The position numbers and the translations under genes are program-made. From Phycisphaerales bacterium Planc_01 (GTDB lineage Bacteria > Planctomycetota > Phycisphaerae > Sedimentisphaerales > Anaerobacaceae), in the NCBI GenBank assembly GCA_001603075.1, contig LVBB01000075.1, positions 1-62,654 on the forward strand: a stretch of DNA of 62,654 nt. Direction: 5' to 3'. How positions within the stretch are numbered: the first letter of the stretch is position 1; every line of letters starts with the position of its first letter. Positions 42,048 to 52,471 of this stretch are shown piece by piece. The notes beneath the pieces were generated by a model. The model searched no databases and had not been told where the DNA came from. It was given only the letters and a program-made list of their open reading frames with translations.

Positions 42048-42346
42048 ACGCACACCTCATGCCAGGATAGGATTGAACGTCCCATCGCTGCCCGCGCGTT
42101 CTCGCGTGTTCCAAACAGCGCACTCGTCTCGGAGTCTCACACTCATGGCGGTATTGTAGCCGGGATGGCGCCGCAGGGCAAGGGGGAAGATCGGGCCGCA
42201 GGCGGCAGGCGGCAGGGCGGAGGCGGATGGATTTGGCATTGCTTCGTAGAACAAGTGTCCTCGCTCGTCCACATGATGTTGTGCGCGGAGAGGCGCGACC
42301 GGCAGAAGGACAATCCACAATCAGCAATTGCCAATCCGCAATCGAA

Positions 42347-43888
42347 TCATTCCCACTCGATCGTGGCGGGGGGCTTGCTGGAGACGTCGTAGACGACGCG
42401 GTTGACGCCGCGGACCTCGTTGATGATGCGGGTGGAGATCAGGCCGAGGACGTCGTAGGGGATGTGCGAGAAGTCGGCGGTCATGAAGTCGGTCGTCTCG
42501 ACGGCGCGCAGGGCGATCACGCTTTCGTAGCTGCGCTCGTCGCCCATCACACCGACGGTGGAGACCGGCACCAGGACCGCCAGGGCCTGGGAGATCTGCC
42601 GATACAGTCCGGCGGCCTTGATCTCGTCGATGAGGATCTCGTCGGCGGCGCGGAGCACTTCGAGCCGCTCCGGCGTGACCTCGCCGACGATGCGCACGCC
42701 CAGGCCGGGACCGGGGAACGGGTGACGCCAGACCATGTCTTCGGGCAGGCCCAGGTGCTCGCCCACCAGGCGAACCTCGTCCTTGAACAGGTCGCGCAGC
42801 GGCTCGACCAGTTCAAAGCCCAACTCGGCGGGCAGGCCACCGACGTTGTGGTGCAGCTTGATATTTGCCGCCGGATTGCCGTCCTTGGAGCCCGACTCGA
42901 TCACGTCGGGATACAGCGTGCCTTGGGCCAGGAACCGGGCGTTGGGGATTTTGGCGGCCTCCGATTTGAAGGCGGCGATGAACTCAGCGCCGATGATCTT
43001 TCGTTTCTGCTGCGGCTCGGTCACGCCTTCGAGGGCCTTGAGGAACTGCTGCGACCAGTCGACGACGCGCAGGTCGATGTGGAAATGGTCGCGGAACGTC
43101 GCGACGATGGTCTGGCGTTCGTTTCTTCGCAGCAGGCCGTTGTCGACGAGGATGCAGACGAGCTGGTCGCCGATGGCTTTGTGGATCAGCGAGGCGACGA
43201 CGGAGGAATCGACGCCGCCGCTGAGGCCGCAGATAACGGTCGCGTCGCCGACCTGCCGGCGGACGCTGTCGATGGTCTCGCCGACGAAATCGCTCATCTT
43301 CCAGTCGCCGGCGCAGCCGCAGATGCTGTAGAGGAAGTTCTTCAGGATGATGTCGCCCTTGGGTGTGTGGCTGACCTCCGGATGGAACTGGACACCGTAG
43401 AACTGCTTTTCGGTGTGTCGCACGGCGGCGTAGGGGCAGGTTCTCGTCTCGCCCAGCGTCTCGAAGTTCCGGCCCAGTTTTGTGACCTGATCGCCGTGAC
43501 TGGCCCAGACGAGGGTTTCTTCGGGCAGGTTGGCGAGCAGGTCGCTCCGATCGATCGTGCGAAGGGTGGCCCGGCCGTACTCACGGCTGACGGCGCGGGT
43601 GATCTCGGCGCCGAGGATCTGGCCGCCGAGCTGCATGCCGTAGCAGATGCCCAGAATCGGCACGTCGAGGTCGAAGATCTTCTCGTCGCATCTCGGCGCG
43701 CCGGGTGCATAGACGCTGGCGGGCCCGCCGGAGAGGATGATGCCCTTGAGCGGCATCTGGGCCAGTTCGGCGGCCGAGGTGTCGGCCCGACAGATGCGGG
43801 AGTAGACGTTGTGCTCCCGGACGCGGCGGGCGATCAGTTGACCGTACTGGCTGCCGAAATCCAGGATGGCAATCATTTCGCGTGTCAT
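42347..43888 (-). CDS. guaA: GMP synthase (glutamine-hydrolysing)
   Basis: 513 residues from the ATG at 43888; an internal ATG four codons later ([10 protein letters not shown]) is also possible, and no good ribosome site is present. The class I glutamine amidotransferase has Cys in [12 protein letters not shown] and His in [13 protein letters not shown]. The ATP-pyrophosphatase has the loop [10 protein letters not shown]. The C-terminal dimerisation part ends [11 protein letters not shown]. It converts XMP to GMP in the cytoplasm, the step after IMP dehydrogenase, whose gene is 162 bases upstream on the same strand. Confidence 0.97.
   Translation of the reverse strand: MTREMIAILDFGSQYGQLIARRVREHNVYSRICRADTSAAELAQMPLKGIILSGGPASVYAPGAPRCDEKIFDLDVPILGICYGMQLGGQILGAEITRAVSREYGRATLRTIDRSDLLANLPEETLVWASHGDQVTKLGRNFETLGETRTCPYAAVRHTEKQFYGVQFHPEVSHTPKGDIILKNFLYSICGCAGDWKMSDFVGETIDSVRRQVGDATVICGLSGGVDSSVVASLIHKAIGDQLVCILVDNGLLRRNERQTIVATFRDHFHIDLRVVDWSQQFLKALEGVTEPQQKRKIIGAEFIAAFKSEAAKIPNARFLAQGTLYPDVIESGSKDGNPAANIKLHHNVGGLPAELGFELVEPLRDLFKDEVRLVGEHLGLPEDMVWRHPFPGPGLGVRIVGEVTPERLEVLRAADEILIDEIKAAGLYRQISQALAVLVPVSTVGVMGDERSYESVIALRAVETTDFMTADFSHIPYDVLGLISTRIINEVRGVNRVVYDVSSKPPATIEWE
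42348..42417 (-). repeat. Direct repeat copy B: the genuine guaA 3' end
   Basis: Partner of the repeat at 41438-41507 (65 of 70 bases equal). It lies within the intact guaA gene, as expected when an integrated element restores the end of its target gene. Confidence 0.7.
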
Positions 43889-44050
43889 AGGAAAATCCGA
43901 AATTCGAATATCGAATTGCGAAACAAGCACGAAATCCCAGCAAGCGAAGGACCGAAACACAATCGGGCCGACAACGCCATTTCAGGTTTCTGAATTGGAG
44001 TCATTTGAATTTGTTTCGAGTTTCGAGATTCGTGCTTCGTATTTCAGGCA
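43889..44050. repeat. AT-rich repetitive spacer between guaB and guaA
   Basis: Built from short related words (gaaattcgaa, tatcgaattgcgaaac, gtttcgagtttcgagattcg) that partly complement each other. It is much richer in A and T than the genes on both sides. It resembles the repeat-type spacers seen often in this kind of genome. No promoter pair stands out. Confidence 0.4.
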
Positions 44051-45523
<1,473 letters not shown>

Positions 45524-45753
45524 AAGCCGCTCCGATCAATGGCTTGTGCCCAGGGAAATAGTAAACGCAGCAGTATAGGACGCGATCCGGGCATCGTCAA
45601 AAGGATTTTGGCGGCCTCGCGCTCTCGGTCCTCGATATAGGGGATGTGGGCGCTCTGCGGCATCGGTGCTGCCGGGCCGCCGATGCGGGGCGAGACGCTG
45701 GCGCAGGGCGTTCCGATGAGGATCGGAATTCACGCGTGTGTTGAGAACGCGCC

Positions 45754-47229
45754 CTACTCGGCGTTCAGTTCGGAATTCGGTGCGACTCGCTCCAGCTCCA
45801 ATGCGGGATCGTCGTCGAGGAACAGGCCGCCTCCCCGCACGATCAGGTTGAAATCGACGAACAGGTTCATGCCGATGATCCCGTCGAGCGTGCCGCCTTC
45901 CGGCGAGGAGATGTCCAGCAGGACCACGGGCACCTGACGGGCCTGAAACCACTGGCCCAGCGCCGGGATATCGATGGCGTCGATGTAATAGCCCGGCGCC
46001 ATGGTGATGTCGCCGGTGACGCCCTGGATCTCGACCTCGAACTCCGGCTGCGACGGGTCGAGTTGCAGACGGGCGGCAATCCGAGACCCGACCACGGTGA
46101 CCTGGGCGCCGGTGTCGAGCATGAACCGGCCCTTGTCGAGGGCGCTTCGGGCCCCATCGTACAAATCGACGCTGTGAACGAAGAACAGACTCTGCGACGA
46201 ATTCCCGATGATCACCGACGGACTGGCGGGCGGGAAGTCCGTCGCAAACCCGCCGCCGCCCAAAATGTCGTCAAGGTCCAGACCGCCTAGGCCGCCCAGG
46301 CCCAGGTCGAGGGTCGGAATATACTGCACGCTGATCCCGCCGAGCGGACGCAATTCGAGCGGGATCACGTTCGTGAAGCGGGGAGCCTGCGTATCGCCGG
46401 TTTCGTAGAGCCGGATGTCCGGCGCGGTGAACGTCTCGCCGTTCCGTTCGACGGTCAGCATCCGGTCGTTGCGGATCACCGTGGTGTAGTAGACGCTCAT
46501 CGGCGTGCCAATGGCCGTCGGCAGATCGGGGAAGGTGCCCGGATTCTGCCCAACCATGATTGCCACGTTGCTCTCGCCCATCATGGTCGAGGAGTCGAGC
46601 AACAGGGTCTGCGGGTCGATCGCGCCCAGACCGTCGATGAAGACGGCCAGCGGCTGAGTCACCGAGGCGACCACCGAGCCGGTAACACCGCTGATGATCG
46701 TCTGGTTTGCCGTCAGCAGGCCGGGATAGACGCCCGCTCGCCTTCCGTCCGCATAGCCCATGACATGGGCGCTGGCCCCGGTGTCGAACAGTCCGATAAT
46801 GTAATCGGTCTGCGGGTTCACGCCGCTGGGGTAACTGCCTCTGACCGAGGTCTCCACGTCGGCCTCAAACTCGAGTTCGGCCTTGCGTCGCGTGGTGACC
46901 GAGACGGCGATCCAGGGCACAAACCCGTCGACGGGGGGCGATTCGACGAGCATCTCGTTGGCCAGGACCGCGGTGGCGGACCGGGAGGGGGCCGCGTAGA
47001 AGGTGGCGTCCCGGCGGTCCGAACGCTTCGTTCGTGTCGGACGCGGCGACTGCACGGGCACTGGGCGATCCTCAGGATAGTGGATGCCCTTGATCCGGCG
47101 GCCGGTGCCGGCCTGCCAGTCCACGTCTTGGCGCTGCCAGTTGTCGGCGGCGGCCGCAAGGGCTGACGCAAAGGTCAACAGGACGAGGAGGAACCCGATA
47201 CCCGTCCGGATCAGATTGGCTCTCTTCAC
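45754..47229 (-). CDS. Secreted two-lobed retropepsin-like aspartic protease
   Basis: 491 residues, GTG start with AAGGAAAGGA upstream. Signal peptide about 1-27 (IGFLLVLLTFASALAAAADN). Two separate aspartic-protease motifs are present: IIGLFDTGASAHVMG (near 150) and GRFMLDTGAQVTVVG (near 375), each followed by a hydrophobic flap/turn segment and a late GIIGMNLF-type motif in the second half. Bacterial retropepsin-like enzymes usually have one DTG and dimerise; here both lobes are in one chain, as in pepsin. A Gly-rich linker (LGLGGLGGLDLDDILGGGGF) joins the lobes. Substrate unknown. A clear promoter lies upstream. Confidence 0.75.
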   Translation of the reverse strand: MKRANLIRTGIGFLLVLLTFASALAAAADNWQRQDVDWQAGTGRRIKGIHYPEDRPVPVQSPRPTRTKRSDRRDATFYAAPSRSATAVLANEMLVESPPVDGFVPWIAVSVTTRRKAELEFEADVETSVRGSYPSGVNPQTDYIIGLFDTGASAHVMGYADGRRAGVYPGLLTANQTIISGVTGSVVASVTQPLAVFIDGLGAIDPQTLLLDSSTMMGESNVAIMVGQNPGTFPDLPTAIGTPMSVYYTTVIRNDRMLTVERNGETFTAPDIRLYETGDTQAPRFTNVIPLELRPLGGISVQYIPTLDLGLGGLGGLDLDDILGGGGFATDFPPASPSVIIGNSSQSLFFVHSVDLYDGARSALDKGRFMLDTGAQVTVVGSRIAARLQLDPSQPEFEVEIQGVTGDITMAPGYYIDAIDIPALGQWFQARQVPVVLLDISSPEGGTLDGIIGMNLFVDFNLIVRGGGLFLDDDPALELERVAPNSELNAE

Positions 47230-47254
47230 GGTGCGATCCTTTCCTTATTGTGCG

Positions 47255-47270
47255 TACCGCTATTATAGCA
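47255..47270 (-). promoter_or_regulatory. Extended -10 promoter of the aspartic protease gene
   Basis: On the minus strand the sequence reads TATGCTATAAT (TATAAT at 47267-47262 with TG one base before). The predicted start is about 25 bases before the GTG. No good -35 is seen, as is common with an extended -10. Confidence 0.55.
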
Positions 47271-47390
47271 TATCCTCGGCGCCCTTCGGGATCAAAACAG
47301 GGCCGCAGCGACGCTCTCTGTACCTTTAGTGCCATCGCCGGCCGCCCGCGCAACACCGAAAACGAAGTGTGAAAGGGCAATCGGCCCGAA

Positions 47391-48413
47391 TCAGCCGGTC
47401 TTGCGCCGGCGCAGGCGGCCGGCGAAGGCGTAGGCAAGCAGGGCCAGAAGAGCGAAGGCGGCGAGATGCTCGACGGCTGGCGGGAGCATCTGGTGGGCGT
47501 GGGTGACCACCTCGACAGCGGCGTTGTAGACGAGGGCGTCGAGCAGCAGGCCGGCGCCGAGGGCGCAGCCGGCGACGGTGGCCAGATAAAGCAGGGCGGT
47601 GCGTCGGCCCATCACGTTCCAGATCGTGGTCAGGCCGGCGGCGTTGGTGGCCGGACCCGTCATCAGGAACACCAGGGCCGCGCCGGGGCTGAGGCCCTTG
47701 AGGATCAGCGCCGCCGCCACCGGCACCGACGCCGAGGCGCAGACGTAGATCGGGATGCCCACCGCCATCATCACAAGCATGGCGGGCAGTCCGCGTCCGA
47801 GCTTTTCGGCAAAGAAATCGTCGGGCGTCAGCGCCGAGATGATCGCCGCGATGGCCAGGCCCAGGAGCAGAGGCTTGCCGATATCACGCGGCAGCGTGAC
47901 GAAGGCGTAGTCCATCCCGTCGAGAAACTTCTTCTTCCACGTGGGATTCGGCACGCCATTGCCGGGCGGGTCGTCCGGTTGAACGGAGACGCCAGCGTCC
48001 CGCCCGAAGAGATTGACGAGCAACCCACCGACGACGCCCGTCACCAGCGCCACGAGCGGCCGGAAGATCGCGAAGACCGGGCCCAGCAGGCTGTATGTCA
48101 CGAGAATGCTGTCCACCCCCGTCTGCGGCGTGGACAGCAGGAACGAGATCGTCGCTCCCTTGCTGGCGCCCTGTTTGTGCAGCGACATCGAAACAGGGAT
48201 CACGCCGCACGAGCACAACGGCAGCGGCACGCCGAAGATCGCCGCCTTGAACAGCGGCAGCATGCCCGGCCCGCCCAGATGCCGCTCGACCATCTTCCGC
48301 GAGACCAGCATCGACAGCAGGCCCGCCACGAAGAAGCCGAACAGCAGGTACGGCGACATCTCCGCGAAGACCGACCAGAAATCCACCGCAATCTGACGCA
48401 GTACGTCAAGCAC
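47391..48413 (-). CDS. SO_0444-family permease (putative Cu/Zn efflux)
   Basis: 340 residues, GTG start overlapping the end of the ferredoxin-like gene by 8 bases. About eight to ten membrane helices. GVPLPLCSCGVIPVSMSLHK holds a CxC pair in a helix and STPQTGVDSI is the matching family motif; LMTGPATNAAGL is the second-half repeat. Proteins of this family are annotated as Cu/Zn efflux or organometal permeases. Here it is coupled to a ferredoxin-like protein and hcp, so export of a metal freed by nitrosative damage is possible but unproven. Confidence 0.8.
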   Translation of the reverse strand: MLDVLRQIAVDFWSVFAEMSPYLLFGFFVAGLLSMLVSRKMVERHLGGPGMLPLFKAAIFGVPLPLCSCGVIPVSMSLHKQGASKGATISFLLSTPQTGVDSILVTYSLLGPVFAIFRPLVALVTGVVGGLLVNLFGRDAGVSVQPDDPPGNGVPNPTWKKKFLDGMDYAFVTLPRDIGKPLLLGLAIAAIISALTPDDFFAEKLGRGLPAMLVMMAVGIPIYVCASASVPVAAALILKGLSPGAALVFLMTGPATNAAGLTTIWNVMGRRTALLYLATVAGCALGAGLLLDALVYNAAVEVVTHAHQMLPPAVEHLAAFALLALLAYAFAGRLRRRKTG

Positions 48414-49161
48414 GGCTCACCACTCCGTTCTCAACTTCGACGATCTCGCTTCGAATCACGTCGCCTCGAAGCGACACGGTGACATCCTCGAAGCTGCTCA
48501 GTCGGCCGCTCCGCGCGATCGCCTCGCGGGCCACGCGCGTCAGGCCGGAGCAGCACGGCACCTCCATGTGCACCACGGTCAGCGAGCGAATCGTATTGGC
48601 GCCGAGGATGTCCGCCAGCTTCTCGATGTAGAACGGCGCGTCGTCGAGCTTGGGACAGCCCATCGCCACGCTGCGGCCTTTGAGGAACCGCTGGTGGAAA
48701 TCGCCCATCGCGAACGGCACGCAATCGGCAGCCAGCAGCAGGTCCGCGTCGGCGAAATACGGCGCCGTCCGCGCCACCAGCTTCAACTGGATGGGCCAGT
48801 GCCCCAGTTGCGACGGGACCGCCGGGGCCTCGCCGTCATCGGCCGGCTCGCGCTTCGCAGCGGCGTCGAACTGGTGCATCGCCAGGCCCGGACAGGCGAA
48901 CGCCGGCTCGGGCTTGCTCTCCCGCGCCAGATAGGCCTTGGTCGCCTCTTCGTCGAACTCAGGCGCCTCCCGCTGCTCGATGGTGATGGCGTCCTGGGGG
49001 CAGTGCCCCAGGCACGCCCCCAGTCCGTCGCAGTAGGTTTCGCTGACCAGTTTGGCCTTGCCGTTGACGATCTTGATCGCGCCTTCGGCGCAGGCGGTGA
49101 CGCACTGACCGCAGCCGTCGCACTTTTCCTCATCGATCTTTACGATGTTCCGTACTGCCAT
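48406..49161 (-). CDS. 4Fe-4S ferredoxin-like protein with a C-terminal Cys-containing domain
   Basis: 251 residues from the ATG at 49161 (GAGGTG 5 bases upstream). Two 4Fe-4S sites are visible: CDGCGQCVTAC and CDGLGACLGHC, about residues 12-59. The second half has conserved cysteines in LLAADCVPFAMG, VAMGCPKLDD and MEVPCCSGL, a pattern seen in ferredoxin-like proteins found beside hcp and Rrf2 regulators. It probably delivers electrons, perhaps to Hcp. The direct partner is inferred from position. It is translationally coupled to the permease. Confidence 0.75.
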   Translation of the reverse strand: MAVRNIVKIDEEKCDGCGQCVTACAEGAIKIVNGKAKLVSETYCDGLGACLGHCPQDAITIEQREAPEFDEEATKAYLARESKPEPAFACPGLAMHQFDAAAKREPADDGEAPAVPSQLGHWPIQLKLVARTAPYFADADLLLAADCVPFAMGDFHQRFLKGRSVAMGCPKLDDAPFYIEKLADILGANTIRSLTVVHMEVPCCSGLTRVAREAIARSGRLSSFEDVTVSLRGDVIRSEIVEVENGVVSRA

Positions 49162-49263
49162 GATACACCTCAATTCCTACGGGCTTGGAGTTGCCGCCGT
49201 CTGTCGTCATGCCCAGCGGCGGGGGTACGGCCACGAACAGGCAGCATTCCTCGTCCATGGCCA

Positions 49264-49300
49264 GATCCTTCGACTGCGCTGCGCTCCGCTCAGGATGACA
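49264..49300. repeat. Dispersed intergenic repeat (atcct...aggat type)
   Basis: gatccttcgactgcgctgcg followed by ctccgctcaggatgaca. This sequence type, with short inverted ends atcct/aggat, is widespread as an intergenic repeat in many phyla. It lies between hcp and the ferredoxin-like gene. Confidence 0.6.
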
Positions 49301-49348
49301 AAGGAATCACAAGGGCTTCTCCTTCACCGTATGGGATTCCCGCTGCGC

Positions 49349-50998
49349 TCAGGTGGCGAGCGTGGCGGCGATATCGTCTTTCACGTTGCCGATCGGCTTG
49401 ATGTCGAACTTCTCGACGAGCACATTGAGTACATCCGGCGTGACGAAGGCCGGCAGGCTCGGTCCAAGACGGATGTCTTTGACGCCCAGGTGCAGCAGGG
49501 TCAGCAGGATCGCCACCGCCTTCTGCTCGAACCATGAGAGGACCAGCGACAGCGGCAGGTCGTTGACGCCGCAGTTGAACGCGCCCGCCAGCGCGACCGC
49601 GATCTGCACCGCCGAATAGGCGTCGTTGCACTGCCCGATGTCGAGCAGTCGCGGAATGCCGTCGATGTCGCCGAATTCGAGCTTGTTGAAACGGTACTTG
49701 CCGCACGCCAGCGTCAGGATCACGCAATCGTCGGGGACCTGTTCGGCGAACTCGGTGTAGTAGTTGCGGCCGGGCTTGGCCCCGTCGCAGCCGCCAATCA
49801 GGTAGAAGTGGCGGATCTTGCCCGCCTTGACCAGGTCGATCACCTTGCCGGCGGCGTTCATCACAGCGTTACGTCCGAAGCCGACGGTGATGTACTGGGC
49901 CGGCTCATCAGCGGCAAAGCCGGGCTGCGCCAGGGCCGAGGCGATGACCGGTGCGAAGTGGCGGTCGTCGATGTGCTTGACGCCGGGCCAGCCGACCAGG
50001 CCGAGCGTGAAGACGCGGTCCTTGTAGCTGTCCTTGGGCTTCATGATGCAGTTCGTCGTCATCACGATCGGGCCGGGGAACGCGTCGAACTCGGCCCGCT
50101 GGTTCTGCCAGGCGCCGCCGTAGTTGCCCGCTAGGTGCTTGTACTTCTTCAGGCCCGGATACGCGTTGCACGGCAACATCTCGCCGTGCGTGTAGACGTT
50201 GATCCCCTTGCCCTCGGTCTGCCTGAGCAATTCGTCGAGGTCTCTCAGGTCGTGGCCGGAGACCAGGATGCACTTGCCCTTGACCGGCGTGACGCGCACC
50301 TGCGTCGGCTCGGGGTGGCCGTAGACGCCCGTGTTGGCGGCGTCGAGCAACTCCATCGCGCGGAGGTTGATCTCGCCGGTCTTGAGGGCCTTGCCGAGCA
50401 GGTCGTTGACGTCGGCCGGACCGGTGGTCAGGTAGTCGAGCATCTCGTGGAAGTCGGCGTAGAGCTTCGCGTCCTCCTTGCCGAGAATTTCGGCGTGATC
50501 GACGTAGGCGGCGGCGCCCTTAAGGCCGTAGACGATCAGTTCCTGCAGGCCGGCCGGCGTGCCGCCGAGCTTGTCGATCCACTTGGTGATCGACACGTCC
50601 TGGGCCTTGGCGAGCAGGCCCTGAAGGTCGTCGGTGTTCTCCCACCAGCGGACCGGGCAGGAGAAGGTCTCGGCCGGCTTGCCGGCTTTCCTCGCGGCCT
50701 GCTCGTAGAGCGACTGCGCCTTGGCCTTGATGATCGCCGCCTCCTGAAGGAACGTGCCGAACCAGCGCAGGTCGAAGTTCACGTTCGTCACCGTGCTGAA
50801 CAGCGCCTTGACTACGAACACATCGACCGCCCGGTCGCGCACACCCATCTGATGAGCGCGGTACGCATACCGCGAGATGTCCTTGGTCGCGTAGATCAAC
50901 AAATCCTGAAGCCCCGCCGTCTCCGGATCCTTGCCGCACGCCCCCGTCGTCGTGCATCCTGTTCCCTTGGCCGTCTGTTCGCACTGATAACAAAACAT
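49349..50998 (-). CDS. hcp: Hybrid cluster protein (hydroxylamine reductase / NO reductase activity)
   Basis: 549 residues, AAAGGAG 7 bases before the ATG. The N-terminal cysteines CYQCEQTAKGTGC then C after five residues (C-x2-C-x8-C-x5-C) are the class I arrangement for the cubane cluster. The hybrid-cluster ligands are in the second half (LVSGHDLRDLDELL, NVYTHGEMLPCNAYP, LTLACGKYRFNKLEFG). It reduces NO or hydroxylamine in the cytoplasm under nitrosative stress. It sits in a unit with an Rrf2 regulator and two cupins and near nrfHA, a fitting context. Confidence 0.97.
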   Translation of the reverse strand: MFCYQCEQTAKGTGCTTTGACGKDPETAGLQDLLIYATKDISRYAYRAHQMGVRDRAVDVFVVKALFSTVTNVNFDLRWFGTFLQEAAIIKAKAQSLYEQAARKAGKPAETFSCPVRWWENTDDLQGLLAKAQDVSITKWIDKLGGTPAGLQELIVYGLKGAAAYVDHAEILGKEDAKLYADFHEMLDYLTTGPADVNDLLGKALKTGEINLRAMELLDAANTGVYGHPEPTQVRVTPVKGKCILVSGHDLRDLDELLRQTEGKGINVYTHGEMLPCNAYPGLKKYKHLAGNYGGAWQNQRAEFDAFPGPIVMTTNCIMKPKDSYKDRVFTLGLVGWPGVKHIDDRHFAPVIASALAQPGFAADEPAQYITVGFGRNAVMNAAGKVIDLVKAGKIRHFYLIGGCDGAKPGRNYYTEFAEQVPDDCVILTLACGKYRFNKLEFGDIDGIPRLLDIGQCNDAYSAVQIAVALAGAFNCGVNDLPLSLVLSWFEQKAVAILLTLLHLGVKDIRLGPSLPAFVTPDVLNVLVEKFDIKPIGNVKDDIAATLAT

Positions 50999-51082
50999 AA
51001 TAGGTCTCCTTTGTGTGTGAATTCTTCTTTTCGATGTTCGGCTCGCGTTGCGTCCGTTCGTATCCTTGTCGTTGCCCCGCCG

Positions 51083-51421
51083 TCACAGCAACCTCGTGGT
51101 TTGCGCCGGCCGCGGGGTCTTGACGACCAGCACGCGGAAGACCCCGTCGCTCTCGTTGGACCAGGTGTGGGGAATCTTCGCCGGACTGTCGATGAGTGTA
51201 TCCGGTCCGACTTCGCGCCGCTCGTCGCCGATCTCGACCACGCCCCGGCCCTCGAGGACATAGAAAAACACGTCCACGGGAGTAATGTGCTTCTTGAGCG
51301 ATTCGCCCGGATTCAACGTGATGTGCATCACCTGGGCGTGCTCGGTATCGTACAGCTTGCTCACCCGGACGTTATGCGGGTTCGGTGTTGCCGGGGCGGT
51401 CTTGGCTTCGAGCGTCTTCAT
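51083..51421 (-). CDS. Cupin-domain protein
   Basis: 112 residues forming one small beta barrel: PGESLKKHITPVDVFFYVLEG (first cupin motif) and DSPAKIPHTWSNESDG (second motif with His). AAGGAG lies 11 bases before the ATG. It may bind a metal or small ligand; the function is not known. It is the second of two adjacent cupins (28 bases apart) between the Rrf2 regulator and hcp, so it probably belongs to the nitrite/NO response. Confidence 0.8.
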   Translation of the reverse strand: MKTLEAKTAPATPNPHNVRVSKLYDTEHAQVMHITLNPGESLKKHITPVDVFFYVLEGRGVVEIGDERREVGPDTLIDSPAKIPHTWSNESDGVFRVLVVKTPRPAQTTRLL

Positions 51422-51449
51422 ACTTTCGCCATCTCCTTACGGTTGCGTT

Positions 51450-51797
51450 CTAACGAATCATAATCAGCAGCATCTTGAACCGTTCGACGGCCGTCACTGA
51501 GTGCGGCACGTTGGCGGGCATGACGATCAGCTCGCCGGCGGCGACGTCCTTCGCCTGGCCGCCGATCACCAGATGGGCTCGCCCCTCGACCACCTGGACA
51601 ACGGCATCGTAGGGCGAGGTGTGCTCGCTGAGCTTCTGGCCCTGGTCGAAGGCGAACAGGGTGATCGTGCCGCTGGCCTTGTCGAGAATCGTCTTGCTGA
51701 CGATCGAGTCGTCGGCATAGCCCGCCAGGGCCGCCAGCGATTGGGCCTGGCCCACGCAGGCGTCCAGCAGCGTCGTTTGTTTCGCTCGTTCGGTCAT
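51450..51797 (-). CDS. Cupin-domain protein
   Basis: 115 residues. GQKLSEHTSPYDAVVQVVEG and MPANVPHSVTAVERF are the two cupin motifs, with His residues placed for metal binding. The start overlaps the rrf2 stop (ATGA), so the two are translationally coupled. Cupins of this kind are often found beside hcp. The exact reaction is unknown. Confidence 0.82.
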   Translation of the reverse strand: MTERAKQTTLLDACVGQAQSLAALAGYADDSIVSKTILDKASGTITLFAFDQGQKLSEHTSPYDAVVQVVEGRAHLVIGGQAKDVAAGELIVMPANVPHSVTAVERFKMLLIMIR

Positions 51798-52243
51798 TGG
51801 CTTCTCCCACGGCGTTGTGTGGTCTTGCGTTGCGTCGGTCGATTCCGGGCCAGTTCGGCCAGCGTCACCGCGCCGAGATATTCGTCCATCTGCTCCTGGA
51901 GCCGGCCGATCCGGGCCCGGATCGGGCAGCCGTCCTGCCTTTCGCAGGCGCCGTCGCCGAGCAGACAGCGATTCAGCCGCAACGGGCCCTGGATCGCGGC
52001 AATCACATCGCGGATCGGCACATCCTGCGGCCGCCGAGCCAGCCGAAAGCCTCCTTTGGGCCCCATGTCGCTCTCCACAAGTCCTTTCTTATGAAGCTGT
52101 TGCATCAGTTTGCACGCCAGTTGGTACGAGACGTCCTCTTCGTCCGACAACGCCCTGGTGGACACCGATCCATCCCCATATCGCCCGGCCAGATTCACCG
52201 CCAGCCGCAGTGCGTAATCGGTATTGCGCCTCAGTATGTCCAT
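51794..52243 (-). CDS. Rrf2-family regulator with Fe-S-type cysteines (NsrR/IscR-like)
   Basis: 149 residues from the ATG at 52243 (GGTGGG upstream). N-terminal MDILRRNTDYALRLAVNLAG is the classic Rrf2 opening, followed by a winged helix (VSYQLACKLMQQLHKKGLVE, GPKGGFRLAR). Three cysteines in CLLGDGACERQDGC fit a 2Fe-2S site as in NsrR and IscR, although the first gap is six rather than five. It likely represses its own operon until NO damages the cluster. Its promoter overlaps a matching inverted repeat. Naming it nsrR would be inference, so no symbol is given. Confidence 0.88.
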   Translation of the reverse strand: MDILRRNTDYALRLAVNLAGRYGDGSVSTRALSDEEDVSYQLACKLMQQLHKKGLVESDMGPKGGFRLARRPQDVPIRDVIAAIQGPLRLNRCLLGDGACERQDGCPIRARIGRLQEQMDEYLGAVTLAELARNRPTQRKTTQRRGRSQ

Positions 52244-52301
52244 TCGTTCCCACCTGACTCGGTACGCGTCGCGCAGGCCCACAATGGCCTGTCGCTTTAT
52301 A

Positions 52302-52337
52302 TAGGATGAATATAGTCCTACTTGTTCGCTCGTGCAA
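52302..52337 (-). promoter_or_regulatory. Promoter and operator of the rrf2-cupin-hcp unit
   Basis: On the minus strand TTGCAC (52337-52332) and TATATT (52314-52309) are 17 bases apart. An inverted repeat, TAGGA-9-TCCTA (52302-52320), covers the -10. This is a textbook layout for self-repression by the Rrf2 protein, whose start is 59 bases downstream of the operator. Confidence 0.6.
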
Positions 52338-52471
52338 AGGGAAAATCGAAAAAAGGCAAGATTTTCTTCGGGCGTGGTCCCGGCGACCGGATTGGACGAT
52401 CCATCGTCACGATATTCTCGGCCCCAACAGAAGGTCTTGTGTCTACCCGGCGGTCACGGGCGACGCGGTGC

